From CAYMYN01 sp964394665 (lineage in GTDB: Bacteria; Planctomycetota; UBA1135; GCA-002686595): a stretch of 64,000 nt of DNA. Each line of letters begins with the position of its first letter. Within the stretch, counting starts at the first letter, position 1. A program made the position numbers and the translations under genes. The notes under the pieces were generated by a model that worked only from the letters and a program-made list of their open reading frames with translations, made no database searches and was not told the origin of the DNA. This document shows positions 23,922 to 32,820 of this stretch, one piece after another. The stretch spans positions 1-64,000 of the forward strand of contig CAYMYN010000004.1 of the NCBI GenBank assembly GCA_964394665.1. The letters are read 5' to 3'.

Positions 23922-25157
23922 ATGCCGCGCCGCGCCCTCCCGCTGGTCCTGCTCCTGTCCCTCGCCTGCGCCTCGACCCGCGAGGAGCGTGGAGGGGTCG
24001 ATCGCATCGACGAACTCGTGGCGCGCCAGCGGTACGAGGAGGCGGTGCGCGCGGCGGACGAACTGCGCGAGCGCCGCCCGGAGGATCCCGAGGTCGCCGA
24101 GGCCCACCGGCGGGCCTCCGTCGCGTACCTGCTCGAGCGCGCTCGGCGCGCCACCTTCGGCGACGACCCGGAGCAGGCCCTCGACTGGGTCGGACAGGCG
24201 GCGGAGATCGGTCCCGACTTCCCGGCGGTCGAGGTCTGGATCGCCAAGACCAACCGCACGTTGGCCCGGCGTTGGCTGGAGCGGGGGCTCGACCTGCATG
24301 CCCAAGGCAACCTGGACGGGGCGACCCTGGCCTACCAGCGCGCGCTGCTCTACGACCCGAACTCGATGCCCGTGGCCCGCAGCCTGGCCCAGGCCAGCCT
24401 GCAGCTCGACTATCGCGCGGAGCTGGGCCAGGACTACTACCACGAGGGCGTGAACTCCCTGGCGGCCTTTTGGCTCGAGCGCGCGCGTTCGCGCTTCTCC
24501 TACGCGGGGAAGTACCTCGAGGACGAGCGCCCCCGGACCCGCGGCAAGGAGGTCGATCGTCTGCTCGCCGAGCAACGTCTGGCTGTCGCCCGCGAGTTGG
24601 AACGCAAGGAACTCTACTCCGCCGCGGCCACCGAGTACCGTTTGGGCCTGCGGCTCGACCCGCAGCTCGAGGGTGCCCGCGAGGGACTCGAGCGGGCCCG
24701 GCGCGAGGCGGCCTGGAAGGTGCGCCTGCTCGAGTCGGAGATGGACATGCGCCGGGGCGAGTACGAGCGCGCCCTGGAGCGCCTGGATCAGGGTGGAGAG
24801 CGCACCGAGCTGCAGGCCGAGCGGGTCGCCGCCCTCGGCGCCCGCATCGAGGAGGCTCGCCTCGACCAGATCTACCAGCGCGCGCGCGACCTCGAGCGCG
24901 ACTTCCGCTACGAGGAGGCGATCGCGGGCTACGACGCCCTGCTGACCCAGGTCGACTTCCACCGCGACGCGCGCACGCGCCGCGACACGCTCGCGGGCTA
25001 CGTGCGCGAGGCCGCGCGCCTGTGGGAGCTCGCGCTCGCCGCCGCGGACGACCCCGACCAGCAGCGCATGCTGCTGCTCCAGATCGAGGTCTTCTGGCCC
25101 GAGTATCGCGACCTGCGCGAACGCCTCGCGGCGCTCGGGCGCCGGGACGAACCTTGA
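23922..25157 (+). CDS. TPR-like repeat lipoprotein
   Basis: The product has 411 residues. The signal ends in LLLSLAC, with Cys16 as the lipidation site. The mature protein is helical with TPR-type A/B helix pairs throughout, for example RYEEAVRAADELRERRPED, GNLDGATLAYQRALLYDPN and ELYSAAATEYRLGLRLDPQ, then a long charged helix near 265-300 and one further repeat. Such lipoproteins act as periplasmic scaffolds. Nothing in the sequence gives a partner, but its place beside lptF/lptG points to the envelope. ATG at 23922 gives the proper lipoprotein signal; in-frame upstream codons would only add an Arg/Pro-rich tail. A possible -10 (TACCCT) lies about 100 nt upstream near 23816. Confidence 0.78.
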   Translation: MPRRALPLVLLLSLACASTREERGGVDRIDELVARQRYEEAVRAADELRERRPEDPEVAEAHRRASVAYLLERARRATFGDDPEQALDWVGQAAEIGPDFPAVEVWIAKTNRTLARRWLERGLDLHAQGNLDGATLAYQRALLYDPNSMPVARSLAQASLQLDYRAELGQDYYHEGVNSLAAFWLERARSRFSYAGKYLEDERPRTRGKEVDRLLAEQRLAVARELERKELYSAAATEYRLGLRLDPQLEGAREGLERARREAAWKVRLLESEMDMRRGEYERALERLDQGGERTELQAERVAALGARIEEARLDQIYQRARDLERDFRYEEAIAGYDALLTQVDFHRDARTRRDTLAGYVREAARLWELALAAADDPDQQRMLLLQIEVFWPEYRDLRERLAALGRRDEP

Positions 25158-25178
25158 GGGAGCGCTCGCGCGCCCAGA

Positions 25179-25907
25179 TCAGCTCGAGTGCGCTTCGGTC
25201 GGCGCGCGACGGCCGCGGGCCAGCAGCACCAGGACGAGGCCGAGCGCCGAGCCCTCGATCCAGGGGTGGAGCGAGACGCGCGTGAACTCGCCGCGCCACA
25301 CGATCAAGGCCCAGTAGAGGTAGGGGAGCCACGAGCCGAGGGCCAGCGTCCAGCCCAGGCGCCGGACTCGCGCGGCCGGGTCGGGCTCCGGTTCGGGGGT
25401 GAAGGCGCGCTCGCCCCGTCGCGCGGACTCCTCGTCGATGCGGTCGAGTTCCGCCGCCGCCTTGTCGAGCAGGCGCTGATTCTCGAGCAGCGCGCGCATC
25501 TCCGCGCCCAGGGCGTGGAGATTGAAGATCACCGCCCCGATGCCGACCAGCCAGTGCACGACCGGGCTCAGGCCGAAGCCGTGGGCGCCGTAGCCCAGCA
25601 CGGCGGCCGTGACGACGCTGAAGGCCGCCAGGATCGCCAACGGATAGGCCGACTTGCGCGCGAAGAAGGCATTGAGCTCGGTCAGGAACTCCGGACCCAG
25701 GTCGCGCGAGCGCATCGCCTCGCGCAGCACGCGCCCGGTCACGATCATGAACAGGATCAGGATCGTGTGCGTGCCGATGGCGAGGATGGCGCCGAAGAGT
25801 CCGATCGTGAGGTGCGCGGGCCAGCCCAGCGCGCCGCTCAGGACGGTCGCCAGCAGCGCGGGCACGAGCAGCCCGGTCGCCACGGCGAAGTAGTGGGTCA
25901 TGCGCAT
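25179..25907 (-). CDS. Multi-pass membrane protein of unknown function
   Basis: The product has 242 residues with about five membrane helices (roughly 5-28, 33-58, 85-108, 112-132 and 195-232), a helical cytoplasmic stretch with acidic and basic residues (about 135-185) and a short polar end. The spacing and the absence of charged residues in the helices suggest a small integral membrane protein, not a transporter core. No family is recognised. ATG at 25907 was taken, with a second in-frame ATG two codons later. The gene converges on the repeat lipoprotein with 21 bp between the stops and lies downstream of the glycosyltransferase gene on the same strand (83 bp gap). Confidence 0.7.
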   Translation of the reverse strand: MRMTHYFAVATGLLVPALLATVLSGALGWPAHLTIGLFGAILAIGTHTILILFMIVTGRVLREAMRSRDLGPEFLTELNAFFARKSAYPLAILAAFSVVTAAVLGYGAHGFGLSPVVHWLVGIGAVIFNLHALGAEMRALLENQRLLDKAAAELDRIDEESARRGERAFTPEPEPDPAARVRRLGWTLALGSWLPYLYWALIVWRGEFTRVSLHPWIEGSALGLVLVLLARGRRAPTEAHSS

Positions 25908-25990
25908 GGGTCGTGCCCCGCGGTCGCAGCGGTCGGCCGCGCGGGGCGAAGAGTGTAAGCGAACCCGTGCAGCGCTGGCCGCGCTGGAGA

Positions 25991-27070
25991 TCAGGGGCCG
26001 CTGCGACCCTCCGCCGCCGCGCCGCGCAGGGCGCCGAGCACGGCGGCGGGCTCGATGTCCGTCATGCAGACCGGCCCCCGGGGGTGCGCGCAGCGGCGCG
26101 CCAGGCACGGTGCGCACGCGGGGGGCTCGGCCGCCAGCAGGACGGAGTGCGGCGAGCCCCTCCCGGGCAGCGGCCAGGGACCCGTGCGCCGCGGGTCCTG
26201 CGGACCGGCGAGGAGCAGCACCGGCAGACCGCAGGCCGCGGCCAAGTGCATGGGACCGGAGTCGCAGGCCACGAGCCGTGCCCCGCGGGCGGCCCCGGCG
26301 GTGAAGAGCGCGGCCAGGGCGCGCAGGCCGCGCTGGCCGACCCAATGCGCGGCCCGCTCTCCCTCCAGGGCGTGCTCGACCCGTCGACCGAGGTCGGCCT
26401 CCGCTGGACCGGAGAGCACCAGCAGGGAGGATCCCGAGCGCGCCAAGGCGCGGGCGAGCTCGATCCAGCCCTCCGCCGGCCAGGAACGCACGTCCCCGGG
26501 AGTCGGGAGGGCCAGGAACAGCGGACGCGGCGCGTCCCCCAGAAGCGCCTCGAGCGACCGTGCTCCCTGCGCGAGCTCCAACTCCGATAGACCTGGATCG
26601 CGGCGTGGGATTGTGGCGGGGGCGATGTGGCTCGCCAGGTGCTCCATGCGTGCCATCGCGTGCTGGGGCGCGGCTCCGGCGAGCGGAGGGGCGAACTCCG
26701 TCAGGACGTGGGCCGCGAAGGGCTCGCGCCAGTCGCGGCGCGCCAGGCCCAAACGTCGCGGCGCGCCGCTCGCCAGGGTCACCAGGGCGCTCTTGGCGTT
26801 GCCCTGGGCATCGACGGCCAACTCGGCGCCGAAGGCCCCCAGCTCGGCCGCGAGCCGCGGCCAGGCCGCCGCGCCCCCCCGGCGCTGGAAGGTCACCACG
26901 CGGCCGAGGCGGGGAAGGCCAGCGAGCAGGCCCGCGAACTCGGGCTGCACGGCCCAGGCCAACTCGGCGCGTGGGTAGCGCGCCGCGAGGGCGTGGAAGA
27001 CCGGAAGGGCATGTACCACGTCCCCGAGGTGCGAGAGGCGCACGAGCAGGATCCGGCGGGGCTCGTCCAC
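25991..27070 (-). CDS. Family 9 glycosyltransferase (ADP-heptose:LPS heptosyltransferase type)
   Basis: The product has 359 residues. The GT9 start is clear (RILLVRLSHLGDVVHALPVFHAL), then AVDAQGNAKSAL in the first Rossmann domain. The C-terminal domain holds LALPTPGDVRSWPAEGWIELARAL, a LVLSGPAE strand and the GARLVACDSGPMHLAAACGLPVLLLAGPQDPRRTGP block, in which the D-S-G-x-x-H-L-A-A motif binds the nucleotide sugar. These enzymes add heptose to the LPS inner core. GTG at 27070 is preferred because it places the first strand at residue 5 and because the minus-strand TATCGT (27107-27112) would overlap the alternative GTG at 27118. CxxC and a Cys-rich end (PPACAPCLARRCAHP) are unusual and could bind metal. 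Confidence 0.85.
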   Translation of the reverse strand: MDEPRRILLVRLSHLGDVVHALPVFHALAARYPRAELAWAVQPEFAGLLAGLPRLGRVVTFQRRGGAAAWPRLAAELGAFGAELAVDAQGNAKSALVTLASGAPRRLGLARRDWREPFAAHVLTEFAPPLAGAAPQHAMARMEHLASHIAPATIPRRDPGLSELELAQGARSLEALLGDAPRPLFLALPTPGDVRSWPAEGWIELARALARSGSSLLVLSGPAEADLGRRVEHALEGERAAHWVGQRGLRALAALFTAGAARGARLVACDSGPMHLAAACGLPVLLLAGPQDPRRTGPWPLPGRGSPHSVLLAAEPPACAPCLARRCAHPRGPVCMTDIEPAAVLGALRGAAAEGRSGP

Positions 27071-27105
27071 GATGGGGTGCCGCGCGGACCAGCCACGCGG
27101 CCCGC

Positions 27106-27111
27106 TACGAT
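27106..27111 (+). promoter_or_regulatory. Candidate -10 hexamer TACGAT, leaderless start of the histidine kinase gene
   Basis: TACGAT lies 9 nt before the ATG at 27121. Because the sequence is nearly palindromic (TACGATA), it overlaps the minus-strand hexamer of the divergent glycosyltransferase gene. Confidence 0.5.
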
Positions 27112-27112
27112 A
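27107..27112 (-). promoter_or_regulatory. Candidate -10 hexamer TATCGT for the divergent glycosyltransferase gene
   Basis: On the minus strand, TATCGT is the reverse of the plus-strand TACGATA. A transcript from it would have a leader of roughly 30 nt before the GTG at 27070. Confidence 0.35.
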
Positions 27113-27120
27113 CCGCACCC

Positions 27121-29046
27121 ATGATCCGGCGACTCTCCACGCGTTGGGTGTTGGCCGTGTTGGCGGCGGTGGTCGTGCCCTTCCTCGGGTTCGCCTGGTA
27201 CGTCGACAGCGCCCTGGCCCACCGTCTGTCGTGGGACGTCGTGCGCTACTACCTGCTCAACCTGGCGGCGGACATCGCCGAACGCGTCGACGCGACGTTG
27301 GCCGAGCGTAGCCTCGACATCGAGCTGTGGGCCGAGGACCCGATCGTCGAGTGGAGCGTGGCCGACTACGGGGGCGAGGAGGTGCAGTTCCTCTCGCTGC
27401 TGCGCGCGCGCTTCGATACCTACGTCGACAAGGGGACGGACTTCGAGCTCCTCGTCGCCGTCGATGCCCAGGGCCGGCACGTCGCGTCGAGCGGCGTGGA
27501 CTCGGCCGGCCGACGTCTGCCGCCGGACCTCGAGCAGCGCCTCGCCGGTTGGGACTACGCGCAGGAGCCCTGGTTCCCGCTGGTGCTCGCCGGTCAGGCC
27601 GCGCAGGTCGACGTGCACTGCCCGGCTCTGATCGTGGGCCCCGACCTGCCGCCCGAGCCACGGGCACGAGACTGTTACCTGGCCTTCGCGGCGCCGGTCC
27701 ACAGCCAGATCGAGCCCCAACGCGTGGTCGGGGCCGTCGTGGGCTTCCTCCCCTGGAGCTACGTCGAGCGGGCCGTCCTTGGGGCCCAGCGCCGCGGCTA
27801 CTTCCAAGGGCTGATCGGCGCGGACCTGTACTCCTCGTCCTACGCCTGGCTCTGGGGCGCGGACGGGAACACGATCCTGGCCCACCCCCGACCGGAGCTC
27901 TTCTGGACGCAGGTCGACGGACCGCCCGTGAACCTGCCGCAGCTCACGGCGGCCGCGAACTCGGGCGAGTGGGGCATGTTCCCCGAGTACGAGTTCGGCG
28001 GCGAGCGCAAGAACGCTGCCTTTCGGCGCACACGTCCACCCGAGGAGGGCGGCTTCCACTGGGTCGTCGGCATCGGGATCGACAACCAGGACATCTACGC
28101 GACCGTCAACGAGCTGCGCGCGCTCCTGATCCAGGCCACCCTGGTCGTGTTGCTGGTCGTGCTGCTGTGGACGATCGTGATCGCACGCCGGACCACGCGG
28201 CCGATCCTCGATCTACAGGCACAGACCCAGCGCGTGGCGGCGGGCGACCTCTCGGCCCGCGTCGACGTGCGCACGCAGGACGAGCTCGGCGAACTCGCGC
28301 GCGACTTCAACCACATGACGGGCGAGCTCGAGCGCAGCCGCGAGCAACTCGTGCGCGCCGAGAAGGAGGCTGCTTGGCGTGAGATGGCGCGCCAGGTGGC
28401 GCACGAGATCAAGAACCCCCTGACGCCGATCAAGCTCTCGATCGACCTCCTGCGACGCGCCCGGGATGAAAACAGCCCCCAGTTCGAGGCGATCCTCGAG
28501 CGCACCCTGGACGTGGTCGGCCGGCAGGTCGAGAACATGCGCCAGATCGCCAGCGACTTCTACGCCTTCGCTGGCGCGCACCGTCTCGCGCCAGAGCCCA
28601 TCGACCCGGCAACCCTCGTGGCCGAGGTGCGGGAGCTCGTGGCCGCCTGGGCCGAGGAACTCGGCGTCGAGGTGCGCGCCGTGGGAGCGGCGCCGATCCT
28701 CGTCGTCGACCCGGGCGAGCTGCGACGCGTGCTGATCAACCTGGTCACGAACGCGCTCGAGGCCAGTTCCCCGGGAGGACAGGTCGAGATCGCCCTCGGG
28801 GTCGAGGGACAGGGCTCCGCGGCGCGCGTGACGATCGAGGTGCGCGACGACGGCGCGGGCCTCGACCCCGCCGCGCGCGAGCGGCTGTTCGAGCCCCACT
28901 TCACCACCAAGTCCCACGGTACCGGACTCGGGCTCGCGGTCTGCAAGCGCGTCGTCGAGCAGATGGGAGGGACGATCGAGCTCGTCGCGCGCTCCGGCGG
29001 CGGGACCGTGGCGCGGGTCGCGCTGCCCCAGGAGCCCGCGGCGTGA
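27121..29046 (+). CDS. Sensor histidine kinase, NtrY-like
   Basis: The product has 641 residues. A membrane helix (about 9-28) is followed by a large periplasmic sensor (about 30-330, probably Cache-type), a second helix (about 334-358), a HAMP region (RRTTRPILDLQAQTQRVAAGDLSARV) and the kinase core. The phospho-acceptor is His428 in AHEIKNPLTPIKLS, which is the NtrY/PilS-like H-box. The N-box is NLVTNALEAS (about 540), then DDGAGLD and GTGLGLAV. It is a complete kinase without a receiver domain, and no response regulator lies nearby. The stop overlaps the next gene's start. Possible partners are response regulators elsewhere in the genome. Confidence 0.92.
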   Translation: MIRRLSTRWVLAVLAAVVVPFLGFAWYVDSALAHRLSWDVVRYYLLNLAADIAERVDATLAERSLDIELWAEDPIVEWSVADYGGEEVQFLSLLRARFDTYVDKGTDFELLVAVDAQGRHVASSGVDSAGRRLPPDLEQRLAGWDYAQEPWFPLVLAGQAAQVDVHCPALIVGPDLPPEPRARDCYLAFAAPVHSQIEPQRVVGAVVGFLPWSYVERAVLGAQRRGYFQGLIGADLYSSSYAWLWGADGNTILAHPRPELFWTQVDGPPVNLPQLTAAANSGEWGMFPEYEFGGERKNAAFRRTRPPEEGGFHWVVGIGIDNQDIYATVNELRALLIQATLVVLLVVLLWTIVIARRTTRPILDLQAQTQRVAAGDLSARVDVRTQDELGELARDFNHMTGELERSREQLVRAEKEAAWREMARQVAHEIKNPLTPIKLSIDLLRRARDENSPQFEAILERTLDVVGRQVENMRQIASDFYAFAGAHRLAPEPIDPATLVAEVRELVAAWAEELGVEVRAVGAAPILVVDPGELRRVLINLVTNALEASSPGGQVEIALGVEGQGSAARVTIEVRDDGAGLDPAARERLFEPHFTTKSHGTGLGLAVCKRVVEQMGGTIELVARSGGGTVARVALPQEPAA

Positions 29047-30050
29047 CGAATCCGGTCTTCCTCACAGGGGCCACCGGCTTCCTCGGGCGCTGCCTGGTCG
29101 GAGCGTTCCGGCGCGCGGGCCGTCCCGTGCACGCCCTCGTGCGGCGCGAGGCGGATCGCGTCGCGCTCGGCCGCGAGGGGATCGCGACGCACCTGGGTGA
29201 CCTGGTGGACGGACCGAGCGTGCTCGCGGCCCTCGAAGCAGCCGCCATGGCGCATCCCGACCGAGCCCTGGACCTGGTGCACTCGGGCGCCGTCATCAGC
29301 TACCGCAGCGACGACACCGAGTTGCAACGGCGCGTCAACGTCGAGGGCACCTGGAACGTGCTCGACGCCGCCTACAAGGTCGGCCTGCGGCGCATCGTGC
29401 ACGTCGGGTCGGTCGTCGCCGTGGGCTGCCGTTCGGGGCCCGATCTCGTGCGCGAGGACCAACGCTGGAACGCAGCCGCGCTCGCGGTGGACTACGCCAC
29501 GACCAAGCGCGCCGCCGAGGACCTGGCGCTGCTCGCCGCGCGCGAGCAGGACGTCACGATCGTCGACCCGGGGGCGATCTTCGGGCCGGGTCCAGAACGT
29601 TCCAACACGGTGTTCCTGCTGCGCGAGATCGCGCGCGGGCGCCGCCTGTGGCTCTCGCCGCCGGGCGGGATGGCCGTGCTCGGCGTGGAGGACTGCGCCG
29701 AGGGCGTGCGCCTGGCCCTGGAGCGCGGCCGCCGCGGCGAGCGCTACCTCTTGGTCGAGTCGAACGTCGGCGGGCGCGAGCTGCTGGCGCGCATCGCCCA
29801 CCTGTGCGGGGCGCCGGCGCCGGGACCGCGCGCGCCGCGCGCCCTCTGGTGGGCCTTGACCCAGGGGGCCCGACGGATCGAGGCCCGCGACCCCGAGGGG
29901 CGCGTGTCGCCCCAGGCCTTGCGGATGGCGGGCGCCGACTGGCGCGCGGACGGCTCGAAGGCCCGCTCGGAGCTGGGCTGGCAGCCGCGCCCCTTCGACG
30001 AGGTGCTGCGGTCCACCCTGCAAGGCCTCGGGCTGCCGGTCAGGGAGTGA
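29043..30050 (+). CDS. Extended short-chain dehydrogenase/epimerase (NAD-binding)
   Basis: The product has 335 residues. The Rossmann start is TGATGFLG (GxxGxxG), followed by HLGDLVD. The active-site pair appears as YATTKRAAE (Tyr-x-x-x-Lys) with an upstream Ser in VHVGSVVAVG. PGAIFGPGP and later GWQPRPFDEVLRSTL complete an extended-SDR fold close to 3-beta-hydroxysteroid dehydrogenase/HpnA-like proteins. The substrate cannot be assigned; nucleotide sugars, sterol-like lipids and dihydroflavonol-type compounds are all possible for the family. Start GTG at 29043 overlaps the kinase stop by four bases, so it is translated from the same message. Confidence 0.85.
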   Translation: MTNPVFLTGATGFLGRCLVGAFRRAGRPVHALVRREADRVALGREGIATHLGDLVDGPSVLAALEAAAMAHPDRALDLVHSGAVISYRSDDTELQRRVNVEGTWNVLDAAYKVGLRRIVHVGSVVAVGCRSGPDLVREDQRWNAAALAVDYATTKRAAEDLALLAAREQDVTIVDPGAIFGPGPERSNTVFLLREIARGRRLWLSPPGGMAVLGVEDCAEGVRLALERGRRGERYLLVESNVGGRELLARIAHLCGAPAPGPRAPRALWWALTQGARRIEARDPEGRVSPQALRMAGADWRADGSKARSELGWQPRPFDEVLRSTLQGLGLPVRE

Positions 30051-30135
30051 GCGCGTCCCACGCGCCTGGTACCGTCGCCGCGGATCGGCGATGCTACGCG
30101 GTCCTCCGAGCACGTTTGGATCCCCGCACGCCCCC

Positions 30136-31740
30136 ATGGCCGCCCCCACCGCCGACCCCGAACTCGAGCGCGAGACCCGCGCCCGGCGCACGTTCGCGAT
30201 CATCTCGCACCCCGACGCGGGCAAGACGACCCTGACCGAGAAGCTGCTGCTGTACTCGGGGATGATCCGCACCGCGGGCATGGTCAAGGGCCGCAAGGGC
30301 AAGCTGGCCACCTCCGACTGGATGGGGATGGAGCAGGAGCGGGGGATCTCGATCACGTCCTCGGCGATGCAGTTCCCCTACAAGGGGACGATCATCAACG
30401 TGCTCGACACGCCCGGGCACCAGGACTTCAGCGAGGACACCTATCGCACCCTGACGGCGGCCGATTCTGCGATCATGGTCATCGATGCGGGGCGCGGCGT
30501 GCAGGAACAGACGCGCAAGCTGTTCGCCGTCTGCCGCCTGCGGCGCATCCCGGTCCTGACGTTCATCAACAAGATGGACATGCCGGGTCGCGATCCGCTG
30601 GACCTGATGAGCGAGGTGGAAGAGGTGCTCGGCATCCACGCCAGTGCGCTCAACTGGCCCATCGGCGCGGGGCGCGACTTCGCGGGCGTGATCGAACCCG
30701 CGACGCGCCGTGTCTTGATGTTCAAGAAGACGGCGGCCGCGGGCTCGCAGCGGGCCGAGATCGAGGCCCTCGCGCTCGACGACCCCCGGCTGGCGGAGCG
30801 CATCGAGCCGCGCCTGCTCGAGAAGGCGCGACACGACCTCGAGCTGCTGGAGGTGGCCGGCAATCCCTTCACGCGCGAGGCATTCGTGCAGGGCGAGGTG
30901 ACGCCCACCTTCTTCGGTTCGGCCCTGACCAACTTCGGCGTCGAGCCCTTCTTCGACGCCTTCGCCGCGATGGCGCCCTGCCCAGGACCGCGCCCGGTGG
31001 ACCTCGAGGGCGACGGCGAAGCCCTGCTCGACCCGATCACCTCGCCCTTCAGCGCCTACGTGTTCAAGATCCAGGCCAACATGGATCGACGCCACCGCGA
31101 CTGCCTGGCCTTCGTGCGCGTCTGCTCGGGGCGCTTCGAGCGCGACCTCGTCGTGTACCACCAGCGACTGGGGCGCGAGATCCGCCTCTCGCGCCCGCAC
31201 ACCCTGGTGGCCCGCGAGCGCAACACCCTCGACGTGGCCTATCCCGGCGACATCGTGGGGTTGATCAACCGCGACACTTTCCGCATCGGCGACACGATCT
31301 CGGTCAAGGGCGGGTTCGAGCACAAGCCCCTGCCTCTCTTCCAGCCGGAGGTCTTCGCACGCATCGCGCCCAAGGACCAGTCCAAGCGCAAGGGCTTCGA
31401 CAAGGGTCTCGAGCAGCTCATCAGCGAGGGAACGGTGCAGCCTCTCGTGCCCCAGCGCGGCGGCGGCAGCGAGCCCCTGATCGGCGCCGTCGGACGCCTG
31501 CAGTTCGACGTGCTCCAGCACCGGCTGCGCGACGAGTACGGCGTCGAGTCGGTGCTGACGCCCCTGCCCTACGAGTGCAGCGCATGGGTCCAGGGGGATC
31601 TCGCGCGCTTCGAGCCGCCGACGACGGCCCTGCTCGTCGCGGACTCACGCGGCCGAACCGTGGTGTTGTTCCAGACCGAGTGGGACAAACGCGCCGCCGC
31701 GCGCCGTCACCCCGAGCATCAGTTGCTCGATTGGGCCTGA
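30136..31740 (+). CDS. prfC: Peptide chain release factor 3
   Basis: The product has 534 residues, matching the usual length of about 530. GTPase motifs are G1 SHPDAGKTT, switch I ERGISITSS, G3 DTPGHQDFSEDTYRTL, G4 NKMD and an RF3-type G5 region. RF3-specific blocks include SEVEEVLGI, FFGSALTNFGVEPFFDAF, FKIQANMDRRHRDCLAFVRVCSG and VGRLQFDVLQHRL. RF3 releases RF1 or RF2 from the ribosome after termination and acts in post-peptidyl-transfer quality control. ATG at 30136 was taken; an in-frame start 15 codons upstream lacks support. The PPIase gene follows after 18 bp with a good ribosome binding site, so the two may be co-transcribed. Confidence 0.96.
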   Translation: MAAPTADPELERETRARRTFAIISHPDAGKTTLTEKLLLYSGMIRTAGMVKGRKGKLATSDWMGMEQERGISITSSAMQFPYKGTIINVLDTPGHQDFSEDTYRTLTAADSAIMVIDAGRGVQEQTRKLFAVCRLRRIPVLTFINKMDMPGRDPLDLMSEVEEVLGIHASALNWPIGAGRDFAGVIEPATRRVLMFKKTAAAGSQRAEIEALALDDPRLAERIEPRLLEKARHDLELLEVAGNPFTREAFVQGEVTPTFFGSALTNFGVEPFFDAFAAMAPCPGPRPVDLEGDGEALLDPITSPFSAYVFKIQANMDRRHRDCLAFVRVCSGRFERDLVVYHQRLGREIRLSRPHTLVARERNTLDVAYPGDIVGLINRDTFRIGDTISVKGGFEHKPLPLFQPEVFARIAPKDQSKRKGFDKGLEQLISEGTVQPLVPQRGGGSEPLIGAVGRLQFDVLQHRLRDEYGVESVLTPLPYECSAWVQGDLARFEPPTTALLVADSRGRTVVLFQTEWDKRAAARRHPEHQLLDWA

Positions 31741-31758
31741 TCGAGGAGGTCTCGCGTC

Positions 31759-32802
31759 ATGCTGCTCGTCGCCCTCTGCCTGCAGGCATCGTTGCTGGCC
31801 CGGCCGCTCCTCCTCTCCGAGGAGCCCCCCGAGCTGCGCTCGGCGCGACACATCCTGATCCCCTTCGACGGGGTCGAGTCCGGATCCCTGGACGGGGAGG
31901 ACGCGAAGCGTCGCTCGCGGGAAGCGGCGATCGAGCTGGCCATGCAGCTCGCGCGGCGCTTGGAGGACGGCGAGGACTTCGCCGACCTCGCGCAGCGCTA
32001 CTCGCAGGTCCCGAAGGCCGGGCAAGGGGCGCTGCTCGGGACCTTTCCGCGCGGGTTGCTCGAAGGCCCGCTCGAGCGCTTCCTGTTCGAGGCCGCGGTT
32101 GGGGAGACGAGCGCGCCCATCTTGGGTCGCGGCGCCGTGCACCTGCTCCAGCGGGTGGAGACCTTCGCCGGCGTGCGCCACATCCTGTGCACGGGCGAGG
32201 ACGGGCGGGAGCGGGCGCAGACGCTGCTCGCGGAACTGGCGGCGGGCGCCGACTTCGCCGAACTCGCGCGCGCACACAGCCAGGATCCGCTCAGCGCTCC
32301 CCGCGGCGGAGCGCTGGGGATCTACGAGCGCGGCCCGCGGGACCGTCTGCTCAAGGCAGCGGCCTTCGAAGCGCGCTTGGGCGAGGTCCTCGGCCCGCTG
32401 CGCACTCCCCTGGGGTGGCATCTGGTGCAGCGCGTCGATCCCGCGACCCTCGATCCATCCCTGCGCGAGACGACCCTCGTGCGCGCGCAGGGCATCCTGG
32501 TCTCCTACAGCGGCGCCGTCGCGGCTCCCCCAGGCTTGCACCGCCTGCAGGAAGAGGCCGAACGGTTCGCGCTCGCCATCCACCGTGACCTCGCCGCGGG
32601 CCAGTCCTTCGAGGAAGCCGCGCGGGCGTTCAACGACGACCCGGGGGGCAAGGAGCGCGCCGGCGACCTGGGCTGGATCCACCGACGGCATCCGGACCTG
32701 CCCGTTTTCATGGATCGCCTCTTCGGGCTCGCCCCGGGCGAACTCCTGGGCGAACCCATCCAGACCGTGGCGGGATACGTGATCCTGCGCCGCGCGCGCT
32801 GA
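31759..32802 (+). CDS. Exported protein with three parvulin-type PPIase domains
   Basis: The product has 347 residues and a short N-terminal signal (about 1-20). Three successive segments have the parvulin pattern of an ARHI-type strand, a helix with DFADLAQRYSQ-like sequence, a G-x-L-G turn and a final LVQR or ILRR strand: about 27-120 (RSARHILIPFDG), 122-228 (VRHILCTGEDG, DFAELARAHSQDP, GWHLVQRVD) and 232-347 (AQGILVSYSG, FEEAARAFNDDP, GYVILRRA). The GWHLVQ strand is typical of SurA/PpiC. The likely role is prolyl isomerisation or chaperoning of exported proteins. A GAGGAGG ribosome binding site (31743-31749) fixes ATG at 31759. It converges with the acetyltransferase gene 18 bp away. Confidence 0.85.
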   Translation: MLLVALCLQASLLARPLLLSEEPPELRSARHILIPFDGVESGSLDGEDAKRRSREAAIELAMQLARRLEDGEDFADLAQRYSQVPKAGQGALLGTFPRGLLEGPLERFLFEAAVGETSAPILGRGAVHLLQRVETFAGVRHILCTGEDGRERAQTLLAELAAGADFAELARAHSQDPLSAPRGGALGIYERGPRDRLLKAAAFEARLGEVLGPLRTPLGWHLVQRVDPATLDPSLRETTLVRAQGILVSYSGAVAAPPGLHRLQEEAERFALAIHRDLAAGQSFEEAARAFNDDPGGKERAGDLGWIHRRHPDLPVFMDRLFGLAPGELLGEPIQTVAGYVILRRAR

Positions 32803-32820
32803 CGCTCGAGCGCCGGGGGA

